This document shows, piece by piece, positions 35,094 through 44,614 of a stretch of 63,853 nucleotides of DNA. This DNA comes from Amoebophilaceae bacterium (lineage in GTDB: Bacteria > Bacteroidota > Bacteroidia > Cytophagales > Amoebophilaceae). Both the position numbers and the translations under genes were made by a program. The DNA is taken from the NCBI GenBank assembly GCA_011524725.1, contig WTJV01000044.1:1-63853 (forward strand), in the 5' to 3' direction. The notes below the pieces were generated by a model. It worked only from the letters and a program-made list of their open reading frames with translations. It did not search any database and was not told the origin of the DNA. Numbering within the stretch: the stretch's first letter is position 1; the number at the start of each line of letters is the position of its first letter.

Positions 35094-36056
35094 TTAAAAA
35101 CGTTGCGAGTTTCTCATAGCCATCTCCCCATTACGTAACTTGCCGGCTGAAATTCCAAACTTCATCTTGAACCTACGGCAGAAGTAGGCAGGATCTTTGA
35201 ATCCCACTGCCCGACTAATGTCATTGATACTCTTTGGGGTAGTTCTGAGCAGCTTAACTGCCTGCTCCATACGTTGATATTCAATATAATCTTGTGGATT
35301 GCAGCCTGTATGCATCTTAAAAAACTGCCCCAAGTAATCTTCCGTGACATTCGCAACGGCGGCCAGTACTCTATTGGATAAGTCGCTATGCAGTTTTCTT
35401 TGAATGTAATCTAAGATGCTGATGATGCGTGAATTATTAAAATGATGCATGTGCTTAGTCATTTCTCTAACAAAAAGATTTTTAGCGACAAGATACCTGA
35501 ATATCTCAATGACCAGCTGCTCTGTGTACGCTTTGAGCATCCTGCTGCGACCTACCGATTGGCTATGGCTTTCTATAAATATACTGCTAAGCGTAGTGTA
35601 TAGCGGTACATCACCTTTGATCACAAAAGCTGGAGCGCCCAAATGCCTAAAGAGATTGGCCGTATTGAAGATTCGGGCATCAAAGGTGATGTAACTAAAG
35701 TTATCGCACTGTGTTGTACAGGCTGTAGCTGGAACTACCTGAAAGTACTGCCTGGTCTCGGCGATGAGATCGTTGTTGTTCAGGGTCACTGGACTGCTGC
35801 TCCCGTAGGTGAGGGTCACAGGCTGGCCACTTGCGATGAACAACATATCTCCTGCTTCTACCGTCAGTTTTTTGTCTGCTTGTAAGCAGGTAATTTGGCC
35901 ATTATTGAGAAGAATGAGCGTATTCTCAACGTCCTGAAAATCCTTGACAGTTAGTGATTGCAGGAGCTGAATGTGCCTAGCCTTGATAAAAGTGATGGCC
36001 AGCGAATCAATGATTTGGCTATACTCCTTTGAGTCAATACTATTGCGTGTATTCAA
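35094..36056 (-). CDS. AraC-family transcriptional regulator
   Basis: DNA-binding regulator of 320 residues. The N-terminal part (about 30-150) is a cupin-like sensory domain (VEAGDMLFIASGQPV). The C-terminal 100 residues hold the double helix-turn-helix of AraC/XylS proteins: ISILDYIQRKLHSDLSNRVL, LAAVANVTEDYLGQFFK, TGCNPQDYIEYQRMEQAVKL, and SINDISRAVGFKDPAYFCRR, then FKMKFG. It starts at a TTG (36056); no ATG gives a complete cupin domain. A standalone regulator flanked by repeats; its target genes cannot be inferred from context. Confidence 0.88.
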   Translation of the reverse strand: MNTRNSIDSKEYSQIIDSLAITFIKARHIQLLQSLTVKDFQDVENTLILLNNGQITCLQADKKLTVEAGDMLFIASGQPVTLTYGSSSPVTLNNNDLIAETRQYFQVVPATACTTQCDNFSYITFDARIFNTANLFRHLGAPAFVIKGDVPLYTTLSSIFIESHSQSVGRSRMLKAYTEQLVIEIFRYLVAKNLFVREMTKHMHHFNNSRIISILDYIQRKLHSDLSNRVLAAVANVTEDYLGQFFKMHTGCNPQDYIEYQRMEQAVKLLRTTPKSINDISRAVGFKDPAYFCRRFKMKFGISAGKLRNGEMAMRNSQRF

Positions 36057-36192
36057 GGTTTTAAAGAGAAAGCTTACACAACAAAGATATAAAAGCAGTC
36101 GAATAGCCTAAGTTTGAGGGCGAGTGAGGGTGTGTGCTTTCGTATATGCTCTCCACCCCGTTACGTAATTTTGGTTTGCATTATACAGCAAG

Positions 36193-36891
36193 CTACCCGC
36201 TTTCGGTCCCGTGCTGGTCATGGTATAGTGTGGGCCTCCGCTTTTTTGTTCTCTCTAAGGCCTTTTCATAGCGCCATTGTTGTATAGCACTGGCATTGCC
36301 AGACCGTAATACATCAGGCACGCTCATATCCTGGAAATTGGCTGGCCTTGTGTAAGCAGGTGGCGCTAGTAGATTTTCTTGAAAAGAGTCTGTTAATGCT
36401 GAAGTTGCGTCCGATAGTACACCCGGTAGTAGCCTGACGATTGTATCTACTAGAACAGCAGCTGCTAATTCTCCTCCGGATAAGACATAATCACCAATGC
36501 TGATTTCTCGCGTAATAAAGTGCTCACGTACTCTTTCATCTACTCCTTTATAATGTCCACATAGGATAACGAGATTCTCTTGTAGAGACAGCTCATTGGC
36601 TACCTTCTGAGTCAGTGGCTCTCCGTCTGGCGCCATGTATATAAACTCCTGATAGTCTACCTTTGCTTTAAGTGCATTGATGCAACGTACGATGGGCTCT
36701 ATCATAAGCAACATGCCCGCTCCACCGCCGTACAAGCAATCATCTACCTGGCCGTATTTATTTACGGCGTATTCCCTCAAATTGTGAATGTGTATGGCTA
36801 TTTTTGCTCGGTCTACAGCCCTTTTGACTATAGAATGCGAGAAAGGACTTTCTAAAAGCTGCGGTAAACAGGTGATGATATCTATCCGCAT
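36193..36891 (-). CDS. trmD: tRNA (guanine-N1)-methyltransferase TrmD
   Basis: Methylates G37 of tRNAs reading CNN codons and so prevents frameshifting. About 232 residues from ATG 36891 (the frame continues five codons upstream). SPOUT-fold signatures: RIDIITCLPQLLESPFSHSI, DDCLYGGGAGMLLMIEPI, LCGHYKGVDERV and SIGDYVLSGGELAAAVLVD with NESF-like SALTDSFQENLLAPPAYTRP. Lies alone on the minus strand, next to tRNA-Met; its usual rpsP-rimM-rplS neighbours are absent. Confidence 0.95.
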   Translation of the reverse strand: MRIDIITCLPQLLESPFSHSIVKRAVDRAKIAIHIHNLREYAVNKYGQVDDCLYGGGAGMLLMIEPIVRCINALKAKVDYQEFIYMAPDGEPLTQKVANELSLQENLVILCGHYKGVDERVREHFITREISIGDYVLSGGELAAAVLVDTIVRLLPGVLSDATSALTDSFQENLLAPPAYTRPANFQDMSVPDVLRSGNASAIQQWRYEKALERTKKRRPTLYHDQHGTESG

Positions 36892-36956
36892 AGGTACTGG
36901 GCCCAAGTCTTGTTTGTCTTAACTGAGTGTGTACTTGGCGCTTTTCGCAACACTGG

Positions 36957-37030
36957 TAGCGAGGGAGGGAGTCGAACCCTCGACCTCCGGGTTATGAATC
37001 CGACGCTCTAACCATCTGAGCTACCTCGCC
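36957..37030 (-). tRNA. tRNA-Met (CAT), elongator type
   Basis: Minus-strand cloverleaf: GGCGAGG acceptor start, TAGCTCAGATGGTTAGAGC D-arm, anticodon loop TTCATAA (CAT), TTCGACT T-loop, ending CCTCGCT plus A73. CCA follows directly in the DNA. A base pair (G-U) at 1-72 and the D-arm argue for elongator Met rather than initiator; a lysidine-type Ile-CAT tRNA cannot be fully excluded. Confidence 0.88.
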
Positions 37031-37120
37031 AAGAAGGCCCTATTATACGCAATGTGCATCAAAATACAATTTGTGATATGCATACTTTTGCTGGATTTTT
37101 GTCTTTATACTGATGAGTAG

Positions 37121-38686
37121 ATGAAAAAAATTGATAAACTAATTTTCCGCTCTTTTCTAGGCCTGTTCGTGCTTACCGTTTGTGCCGCTTTTTTTGTGCT
37201 CTTGATGCAGTTTTTTCTTGTCAACTTTAATGAACTGATTGGCAAAGGCTTGGGGCTGACTATATATGTGCAGTTGGCCTCTTACGTTGGCATTATGGCA
37301 ACCAAACAAGCTTTTCCGTTGGCTATATTGCTGGTTTCTATCATGGCACTGGGCCATCTTAGTGAGCACCACGAGCTCACGGCACTGAAGAGCGCAGGTA
37401 TCTCCTTGCCCAGGGTCTTATTGCCTCTCTCCTTTTTTGTATTGCTACTTAGTATGCTCGTGTTATTATCCAACAGTTACGTGGTGCCTCGTGCCTACCT
37501 GGATGTCTACAGTTTGTTGTATGATTTAGGGAAAAAGAAGCCTTCTGTAGCCATCAAAGAAGGCGTCTTTTACGACGGTATACCCGGCTATAGTATTAAA
37601 GTTCAAAAAAAACTAGACGATCAAAAAACCCTACAAGGCATCATGCTCTATGACCATACTCAGGGTAGTGGTAATGTATCGTTGACTATGGCTGAATCAG
37701 GTAAGATATACACCACCCATAACGAAACATATTTGGTAATCGAGCTATTCAATGGGCACAATTATGTAGAAATTCCCTCCCATACTGATTTTTCTACGGT
37801 TCATGATGCGCCGATAGCTCAGTTTTACAGAAGTAGCTTCAAAGCCCAAAAATTACTCGTCACTTTGGAGGCACTCCAACTTTCCAGAACAAAGAAAGAG
37901 CTCTTTGCTAGTTCCTATAGAACCAAAAATACACGACAGTTGGGTACCGATATTGTTGCTATGCAAAGCGCTATACAAGAAGCCAAGCAGTCTTTGAGTG
38001 CAGAGGCATCACGCTTTCTCATCGCACCCAGCAGTGCCGATATAGCTACTGAAGCAACGGTGCCGCAGGAAAATCTGTGGGCAGTAGCCAATATCTTGCG
38101 TCTAAAAAAATCCGTTGAGCAGTACTATCGTGCCAAAGCCCAGGACGAAGAAATGCGTTCTGGCAGTGAATTGCTGGCAGCGTTATCCATACCGTATAAA
38201 GCTACAGACTTGGTACACATCTATGGAACAGCCCTGGATCGGGCCAATATTTTTAGGGAGGAATTAAAAGTGCAAGATGCCGAGATCAAACGTCTAGCAA
38301 AAGAGATCAAAGCGCATCAATTGGCACGGGATAAGATGTTGGCATGGGCAGCCAGCTGTATCCTTGTTTTTCTGATTGGCGCACCCCTAGGTGTGATTAT
38401 CAAGAGGGGGGGGCTAGGCATTTCTTTATTTATTGCGACGGGTCTAATAATCTGGCACTTTTTATTTGAAATGTTAGGAGAAAAGTGGGCCCAAGAAGGA
38501 TTTATCAGTGCTTTCAGCGGTGCTTGGCTGGCTAATTGGTTATTGCTTCCTTTTGGGATATACTTTCTACAGCAGGCATATCAAGATACCCATTTTTTAG
38601 AAGGCGATTTTTATAGGATACGTCTTATAAGACTTTGGAAACGCGTACGCCGGTTTATCCGCCCGCGGCGCTCTTCGCATAGCTAA
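37121..38686 (+). CDS. LptF/LptG-family LPS export permease
   Basis: Inner-membrane permease of the YjgP/YjgQ family, 521 residues. Three N-terminal hydrophobic segments begin with IFRSFLGLFVLTVCAAFFVL. A periplasmic beta-jellyroll region follows (about 130-260), then a long helical charged insertion (about 265-405), and C-terminal membrane segments (LAWAASCILVFLIGAPLGVI and GLGISLFIATGLIIWHFLF). In other bacteria two such proteins with LptB form the ABC transporter that extracts LPS. Only one is encoded here. With the OstA-like and BamD proteins at 50-53 kb it indicates an outer membrane with an Lpt bridge. Confidence 0.88.
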   Translation: MKKIDKLIFRSFLGLFVLTVCAAFFVLLMQFFLVNFNELIGKGLGLTIYVQLASYVGIMATKQAFPLAILLVSIMALGHLSEHHELTALKSAGISLPRVLLPLSFFVLLLSMLVLLSNSYVVPRAYLDVYSLLYDLGKKKPSVAIKEGVFYDGIPGYSIKVQKKLDDQKTLQGIMLYDHTQGSGNVSLTMAESGKIYTTHNETYLVIELFNGHNYVEIPSHTDFSTVHDAPIAQFYRSSFKAQKLLVTLEALQLSRTKKELFASSYRTKNTRQLGTDIVAMQSAIQEAKQSLSAEASRFLIAPSSADIATEATVPQENLWAVANILRLKKSVEQYYRAKAQDEEMRSGSELLAALSIPYKATDLVHIYGTALDRANIFREELKVQDAEIKRLAKEIKAHQLARDKMLAWAASCILVFLIGAPLGVIIKRGGLGISLFIATGLIIWHFLFEMLGEKWAQEGFISAFSGAWLANWLLLPFGIYFLQQAYQDTHFLEGDFYRIRLIRLWKRVRRFIRPRRSSHS

Positions 38687-38771
38687 TGTTGTGCGTATGT
38701 AAAAGGAGTTGCTGTACTTTGTTTTATTGATTACCTTTGGGTTTGTTTTTGAACGGCCTACAGAAAATTCG

Positions 38772-39047
38772 ATGAGACTAACCAAAATAGAGAAAGAGAC
38801 TTTATTTGAAACGTTCGGTGCCAAAAAGTCAGTGCAGGATACGGGATCTACAGAATCGCAGGTAGCTATTTTTACCCACAGAATTAAACACCTAACGCAT
38901 CGCTTAAAGACTCATAAAAAAGATAAGGCTTCTAGGTTAGGCTTGACGAAGCTTGTTGGTAAACGGAAGCGTTTATTGTCCTATCTCAAGCGAGAAGATT
39001 TAGCAAGATATCGGTCGATAGTAGCTGGCCTTGGTCTGAGGAGATAG
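38772..39047 (+). CDS. rpsO: 30S ribosomal protein S15
   Basis: S15 of 91 residues. [16 protein letters not shown], then [20 protein letters not shown] and [20 protein letters not shown], then [13 protein letters not shown] make it unambiguous. The start is ATG 38772; the open frame runs 21 codons further upstream, but that part is not S15. Located upstream of pnp (134-base gap), the classical rpsO-pnp arrangement in which RNA processing links the two. Confidence 0.96.
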   Translation: MRLTKIEKETLFETFGAKKSVQDTGSTESQVAIFTHRIKHLTHRLKTHKKDKASRLGLTKLVGKRKRLLSYLKREDLARYRSIVAGLGLRR

Positions 39048-39181
39048 AGCTACGATCAAAAAACAGATACGCACAGGGCCGTATGTTTGGTTTTCCTTCG
39101 AGTTACCCTATTTCTTCTTCGGTTAGACCAGGCATTACAGCAGCATCCTATTAATGTCCCCCAAGACTTATACTGAACCAA

Positions 39182-41329
39182 ATGAATATACAATCTATAG
39201 CCAAGACCATACAACTTTCTGACAACCGAATCATCACTATTGAAACAGGCAAGCTAGCCAAACAGGCGCACGGCTCAGTAGTAGTGAAGATGGGTAATGC
39301 CATGCTTCTTGCTACTGTAGTAGCCCAGAAGGAGCCCAAAGAAGGCGTAGACTTTTTACCCCTTTATGTAGATTATCAAGAGAAATTTGCAGCAGCAGGC
39401 AAGATTCCAGGTAGTTTTCTTAGGCGTGAAGGAAGATTAGGAGATCATGAAGTGCTAATTGCACGTTTGGTAGATCGTGCTATCCGGCCACTCTTTCCCC
39501 CAGGATACACGGCCGAAACGCAGGTGAATATTTCACTCATATCTGCCGATGAAGATGTATTGCCTGATGCACTGGCAGCACTAGCAGCGTCTGCTGCCCT
39601 AGCGATTTCCCCTATCCCTTTTGCAGGTCCTATATCTGAGGTGCGTGTGGCCAGAATAGATGGTCGGTTATGCATCAACCCAACTCCTAAAGCCCTTGAG
39701 ACGGCTGATATCGACTTGATTGTGGGTGCTACAGCGGAAAACATCTTGATGGTTGAAGGAGAGATGAGTGAAGTGCAGGAGGAAGAGATGATAGCAGCGA
39801 TACAATTTGCCCATGAGGCTATCAAGCAACACTGTCAGGTCCAGGTGGCCCTTGCCCAGGCTGTAGGTGTAAATGCGCCAAGCCCCGTGGAGGCAAATCC
39901 ACAAGAAGCGCCCGCACCCGCATGGAAAGAGATGCTATTCGAAGCGTTGTATGATAAGGTTTATGCCGTCAGTCGGCAAGGGATCAACAACAAACAGCAG
40001 CGCAAAGAAGCCCTACAAGCTATTGCCCAAACTTACTTACAAAGCTTGCCCGAAGACCAGGAGATAGCCCCTTGCTTGTTTGATGACGTATTCCACAAGA
40101 TAGAAAAACAAGCCGTCCGCTCCTTGGTTTTGGAGGAGGGGATACGCCTAGATGGCAGAAAGCTAGACGAGATTAGACCTATCTGGACAGAAATAGACTA
40201 CCTGCCCGCTGCGCATGGTTCTTCTATATTCACGAGAGGAGAAACCCAGTCTCTCACTACAGTAACACTGGGTAGTAAACTCGATGAGCAGCTTATAGAC
40301 CGTGTTATGACGAGTGGTTATAGTAAGTTTATGCTCCACTATAACTTTCCGGGCTTCTCTACTGGAGAAGTGAAGCCCAATCGAGGTCCTGCTAGGAGAG
40401 AGATAGGGCATGGCAATCTAGCCATGCGGGCCTTGAAGAAGGTATTGCCTCCGGAAGAGGAAAATCCTTATACGCTCCGCATAGTCTCAGATATTCTAGA
40501 GTCCAATGGTTCTTCTTCCATGGCTACGGTATGTGCAGGGTCCCTCGCTTTGATGGATGCAGGAGTGCGTATTAAAGCCCCTGTGTCTGGGATTGCGATG
40601 GGGTTGGTCATGGATCCTACTACTGGAAAATATGCGGTGCTTTCAGACATTTTAGGTGACGAAGATCATTTAGGTGATATGGACTTCAAGGTAGCGGGTA
40701 CACAAAACGGTATTACCGCTTGTCAAATGGATATCAAGGTCGCGGGGCTATCTTACCAAATACTAGAAGAGGCCCTGGCACAGTCCAAAGCAGGGCGGCT
40801 ACATATTCTTGAGAAGATGAACGAGGGAATAGCTAAGCCAAGAGAGGACTACAAGCCCCATGTACCCCGAATAGAAATGATGCAGATTGCTAAAGACATG
40901 ATTGGCGCTGTCATTGGTCCGGGGGGCAAGATAATTCAGGAAATCCAACGAGAGAGTGGGGCTACTGTGCTTATTGAAGAAGACGACGGTGTAGGTATTG
41001 TCAAGTTCTTTGCCCCCAACCAGGCTGCTATCACCAAAGCAGAGCAGCTTGTAAAAGCAATTGTTGCTGAGCCCATTGTAGGAGAAATATACACGGGTAA
41101 GGTAAAAAATGTGAAAGAATTCGGTGCTTTTGTAGAGTTTATGCCTGGTAAAGACGGCCTATTACACATCTCCGAAGTGAAGTGGGAGCGCATAGCAGAT
41201 CTAGGAGGTATTCTAGAAGTAGGCGAAGAGATACAAGTCAAGCTCACCGATATAGACATAAAGACCGGAAAATATAGGCTCTCTCGCAAGGCCTTGCTGC
41301 CCAAGCCTTCAGAGGCTACTGGTGTCTAA
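39182..41329 (+). CDS. pnp: Polynucleotide phosphorylase
   Basis: Phosphorolytic 3'-5' exoribonuclease of 715 residues, a core part of RNA turnover. Two RNase PH-like domains are separated by an alpha-helical linker. [19 protein letters not shown] is in the first, [17 protein letters not shown] and [20 protein letters not shown] in the second. The KH domain ([20 protein letters not shown], near residue 574) and S1 domain ([20 protein letters not shown], near 637) follow. Complete and well conserved. Confidence 0.97.
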   Translation: MNIQSIAKTIQLSDNRIITIETGKLAKQAHGSVVVKMGNAMLLATVVAQKEPKEGVDFLPLYVDYQEKFAAAGKIPGSFLRREGRLGDHEVLIARLVDRAIRPLFPPGYTAETQVNISLISADEDVLPDALAALAASAALAISPIPFAGPISEVRVARIDGRLCINPTPKALETADIDLIVGATAENILMVEGEMSEVQEEEMIAAIQFAHEAIKQHCQVQVALAQAVGVNAPSPVEANPQEAPAPAWKEMLFEALYDKVYAVSRQGINNKQQRKEALQAIAQTYLQSLPEDQEIAPCLFDDVFHKIEKQAVRSLVLEEGIRLDGRKLDEIRPIWTEIDYLPAAHGSSIFTRGETQSLTTVTLGSKLDEQLIDRVMTSGYSKFMLHYNFPGFSTGEVKPNRGPARREIGHGNLAMRALKKVLPPEEENPYTLRIVSDILESNGSSSMATVCAGSLALMDAGVRIKAPVSGIAMGLVMDPTTGKYAVLSDILGDEDHLGDMDFKVAGTQNGITACQMDIKVAGLSYQILEEALAQSKAGRLHILEKMNEGIAKPREDYKPHVPRIEMMQIAKDMIGAVIGPGGKIIQEIQRESGATVLIEEDDGVGIVKFFAPNQAAITKAEQLVKAIVAEPIVGEIYTGKVKNVKEFGAFVEFMPGKDGLLHISEVKWERIADLGGILEVGEEIQVKLTDIDIKTGKYRLSRKALLPKPSEATGV

Positions 41330-41437
41330 CATCCATATGAAGAACTAGTAGTCGTTATGTGTGCTTGCTTTGTTGCGCTGCAACCCACCTAGTACTATTT
41401 CTATTCATGCTATTTCAAAACTTACCCTTTAACATCT

Positions 41438-42301
41438 ATGAGACAGTTAAAAATAAGTAAACAGATTACCAACCGAGACAGCCAATCATTAGATAAGTAC
41501 CTACAAGAAATTGGGAAGGTAGATCTATTGACTGCCGACGAAGAAGTAGTCCTGGCTAAGCTCATTAAAGCGGGTGATAAGTTAGCACTAGAGAAACTTA
41601 CCAAGGCCAACCTCCGCTTTGTCGTCTCTGTAGCCAAGCAGTACCAAAACCAGGGTTTGTCTTTGAGCGATCTGATCAATGAAGGAAACTTGGGCTTAAT
41701 TAAGTCAGCACAAAGATTTGATGAGACAAGAGGCTTCAAATTTATTTCCTATGCCGTGTGGTGGATTCGGCAATCCATTCTACAGGCTTTGGCAGAGCAG
41801 TCTAGGATTGTACGGTTGCCTTTGAACCGGGTGGGTTCTTTGAATAAGATATCGCGGACTTTCTCTCAGCTAGAACAAAAGTATGAGCGTGAGCCTACCC
41901 CTGAGGAGCTAGCGGAAGTGTTAGAAGTTAGTGCCAGCGAGGTAAGAGACACCATGAAGGTGTCGGGCAGGCACGTTTCGGTCGATGCTCCCTTTGTCAA
42001 AGGAGAAGAAAACAGCCTATTGGATGTTTTAGAAAACAATTTTGAAGAAAAGCCTGATAATGAGCTAATGCACGATTCGTTGCGCAAAGAAATACGTCGG
42101 TCGCTGGCTACACTTACGGAACGGGAAGCCGACGTAATCCTGCTCTACTTTGGTTTAGAAGGTACACATCCCATGACTTTGGAAGAGATAGGTGCTCGCT
42201 TCCATTTGACCCGCGAGCGTGTACGGCAGATCAAAGAAAAGGGCATCAAGAAACTTAGGCAGTCCTCGCGCAGCGATACTTTAAAACCCTACCTAGGCTA
42301 A
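41438..42301 (+). CDS. rpoD: RNA polymerase primary sigma factor (RpoD/SigA)
   Basis: Group 1 sigma-70 factor in the short Bacteroidota form, 287 residues, starting at ATG 41438. Region 1.2 ([20 protein letters not shown]) is followed by 2.1-2.4 ([55 protein letters not shown]), region 3, and 4.1-4.2 with [20 protein letters not shown]. No N-terminal region 1.1. Housekeeping promoters in this phylum use a TTTG and TAnnTTTG type signal. trxB starts only 12 bases after its stop. Confidence 0.95.
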   Translation: MRQLKISKQITNRDSQSLDKYLQEIGKVDLLTADEEVVLAKLIKAGDKLALEKLTKANLRFVVSVAKQYQNQGLSLSDLINEGNLGLIKSAQRFDETRGFKFISYAVWWIRQSILQALAEQSRIVRLPLNRVGSLNKISRTFSQLEQKYEREPTPEELAEVLEVSASEVRDTMKVSGRHVSVDAPFVKGEENSLLDVLENNFEEKPDNELMHDSLRKEIRRSLATLTEREADVILLYFGLEGTHPMTLEEIGARFHLTRERVRQIKEKGIKKLRQSSRSDTLKPYLG

Positions 42302-42313
42302 GTCATTTTCTCT

Positions 42314-43249
42314 ATGGACACCACCATTGCCAATGTGCTCATCATAGGCTCAGGACCTGCCGGTTATACTGCTGCTATCTATGCTGCTAGGGCTGGCCTC
42401 CATCCCATACTCTATCAGGGGTACCAGCCTGGAGGCCAGTTGACCATTACCACCGATGTAGAGAACTACCCCGGCTACCCTGAAGGCGTACAAGGCCCGC
42501 AGATGATGGTCGATTTTCAAGAGCAAGCGCAGCGGTTTGGCACTACGGTCCATGCGGCCAATGTTACCGCTGTGAACCTATCTGCTTACCCTTACGAGGC
42601 CGTCATTGATGATCAGCATACCATCAGGACGAAGTCTATCATTATTGCTACAGGCGCTGCAGCCAAGTGGCTAGGTTTGCCTTCTGAGGAGCGGCTTAAT
42701 GGTAAAGGCGTTTCTGCTTGTGCTACTTGCGATGGATTTTTCTTCAGAGGACAGGACGTGGCTGTAGTGGGAGGGGGTGATAGTGCTGCAGAAGAAGCTT
42801 CGCATTTGTCTAATATTTGCCGTAAGGTCTACATGCTTGTGCGTAGAGATAAGTTACGTGCTTCAGCCATCATGCAGCAACGTGTACGCAACAAGCCTAA
42901 TATCGAGATCCTCTGGAATACTGAGGTAGAAGAGGTATTAGGTATAGAGACTGTAACAGGTGCACGCGTCATTAACAACCAGACTAAGCAAATAAAAGAA
43001 ATACCCCTCCAAGGCTTTTTTGTAGCGATTGGCCACCAACCTAATACCGCTTTATTCGCTTCCTACCTAGATCTGACTCCCCAGGGCTATATTCAAACTA
43101 TCCCAGGTACTACCCAAACTAATATTCCTGGTGTCTTCGCAGCAGGTGATGTCCAAGATTCCGTATACAGGCAAGCAGTGACCGCTGCAGGTACAGGATG
43201 CATGGCCGCATTAGATGCAGAGCGATTTCTGGCTACGCAGGATAGCTAA
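42314..43249 (+). CDS. trxB: Thioredoxin-disulfide reductase
   Basis: FAD and NADPH enzyme that keeps thioredoxin (trxA at 27.6 kb) reduced; 311 residues. FAD-binding GSGPAGYTAAIYAARAGL at the N-terminus, the redox pair in CATCDG (Cys136 and Cys139), NADPH-binding VAVVGGGDSAAEEASHLS, and GVFAAGDVQDSVYRQAVTAA at the C-terminus. Twelve bases after rpoD, so probably cotranscribed. Confidence 0.96.
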   Translation: MDTTIANVLIIGSGPAGYTAAIYAARAGLHPILYQGYQPGGQLTITTDVENYPGYPEGVQGPQMMVDFQEQAQRFGTTVHAANVTAVNLSAYPYEAVIDDQHTIRTKSIIIATGAAAKWLGLPSEERLNGKGVSACATCDGFFFRGQDVAVVGGGDSAAEEASHLSNICRKVYMLVRRDKLRASAIMQQRVRNKPNIEILWNTEVEEVLGIETVTGARVINNQTKQIKEIPLQGFFVAIGHQPNTALFASYLDLTPQGYIQTIPGTTQTNIPGVFAAGDVQDSVYRQAVTAAGTGCMAALDAERFLATQDS

Positions 43250-43291
43250 ACTTAGTACAACTTGCCGTAGCGTATGCCTACCCCCACATCG

Positions 43292-43329
43292 TGTTGCAGA
43301 TCTTATCTACTGAGCGTTTATCTGCAACA
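43292..43329. terminator. Inverted repeat between convergent genes
   Basis: TGTTGCAGAT and ATCTGCAACA form 10-bp arms with an 18-base loop, between the 3' ends of trxB and the minus-strand gene at 43335. Position suits a bidirectional terminator, but there are no T runs and the loop is long. Confidence 0.35.
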
Positions 43330-43334
43330 TGCTA

Positions 43335-44585
43335 TCAATAATGCAGTGAAAATCCAGTCCTAACGAAGGCTCCCCTGTTTGTTACGATTCCTTCTGTAAA
43401 TCCTACATCTTTGTATAAGATGGACGTATGCAAGGAAATCAGCTTTCCAAGTTTCAGTTTGTTTTCAATGCCGACCATGCCTCCCCAATAGTTCCTGTCC
43501 TCGATTGCATCACCGATTTTTTGTTGCATTTTGGGCTGGTACCACAAATTCCCTACTACATCCAAGCTATAATTTTTATAGGTCCATAATCTATCGGTCT
43601 GCACCTGTATTCCACCATAGCCCTGTGTGTAGTAAGGTGAACGGCCGCCACTGATGCTTACCAAGAAGACTTTATTGCCATGACCTAGGTAGTTATCTAT
43701 ATAGTACATTAGGCCAAAGGGAGTTAAGCCCATTCTGACTAGTGGCATATAGTTGACGTGACCCAACACAGCATGAGGAATGACAGCTGTGTCCCTTCCT
43801 GTGCGTAAATAATCCCAGTAAGCCCAAACGGATACATATAAAATAAGGTTGAGCAGAAATACGAGCGTGCCTTTTGCCAACATATCGATATCAATACACG
43901 CTGCATTGTGCTTATGGTTGATCTCTTCTATATAATTCACTACATCATTTCCGGGAAGATTACGTATTTTCTGCGAAGTGTAAGTTGATAAGATATATCT
44001 TGGTAGGTTGCTATAGGCGTTCCAGAGTAGACCACATGTTCCACGATCTAGCGAAAGATTCCGGAAATTCTTGAACAGAAGTTGCTGTGCCAGAATGCTA
44101 TTCGCTTCACACCCTCCTATTGTTATCAGCAGCTGTTCATCTGCTGATAGAGAACGATTAAATAGGAAGTAGTGTGTCGCACCTCCCCTCAAGCCCCAGG
44201 CCATAATAGAATAGGAGCATGGTACTCTAAAGCTTCTTAATCTGAATCCATGCCTATAAACTTCGTGATTGATTACTCCCAGGAGTTTATTAAACACCGT
44301 ATTGAGAGCGGTTGTTGTGACCCTACCCCATATACCATGCTGTGCATAGTAGGAATAAGAAAATCCATTTTTTGCCTCATCACAGAGTGCTCTACTCGAT
44401 AAAATGATGGAGGCAAAGGAGTGGGGAGATCCGTAACGATCAAAAATGAACGCTTTCTCTTGACACTTTTCTTCGATAGCGTACGCAGTCTTTGTCCATG
44501 TTATGAGTAAGCATAATACCAAGACTTGGTAAACTAGCTTTTTTGAACTGTGATAGGCAAGCCCATTCGAATGATTAATATACAT
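43335..44585 (-). CDS. Unrecognised envelope protein, possible membrane metallopeptidase/outer-membrane barrel
   Basis: I do not recognise the family. From ATG 44585 (an upstream TTG at 44618 overlaps the leuS stop) it has a signal sequence ending near TAYA, then about 390 residues. Features: NHEVYRHG near residue 100 (HExxxH, metal-ligand-like), GGCEANSILAQQLL, one strong hydrophobic stretch LVFLLNLILYVSVWAYW, and a C-terminal half with alternating aromatic strands ending GAFVRTGFSLHY, similar to the last strand of outer-membrane barrels. I suggest an envelope protein; the protease idea is a guess from motif spacing. Confidence 0.6.
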   Translation of the reverse strand: MYINHSNGLAYHSSKKLVYQVLVLCLLITWTKTAYAIEEKCQEKAFIFDRYGSPHSFASIILSSRALCDEAKNGFSYSYYAQHGIWGRVTTTALNTVFNKLLGVINHEVYRHGFRLRSFRVPCSYSIMAWGLRGGATHYFLFNRSLSADEQLLITIGGCEANSILAQQLLFKNFRNLSLDRGTCGLLWNAYSNLPRYILSTYTSQKIRNLPGNDVVNYIEEINHKHNAACIDIDMLAKGTLVFLLNLILYVSVWAYWDYLRTGRDTAVIPHAVLGHVNYMPLVRMGLTPFGLMYYIDNYLGHGNKVFLVSISGGRSPYYTQGYGGIQVQTDRLWTYKNYSLDVVGNLWYQPKMQQKIGDAIEDRNYWGGMVGIENKLKLGKLISLHTSILYKDVGFTEGIVTNRGAFVRTGFSLHY

Positions 44586-44614
44586 ATTTGTGTAATAAAC
44601 AACAAATATAAGAT

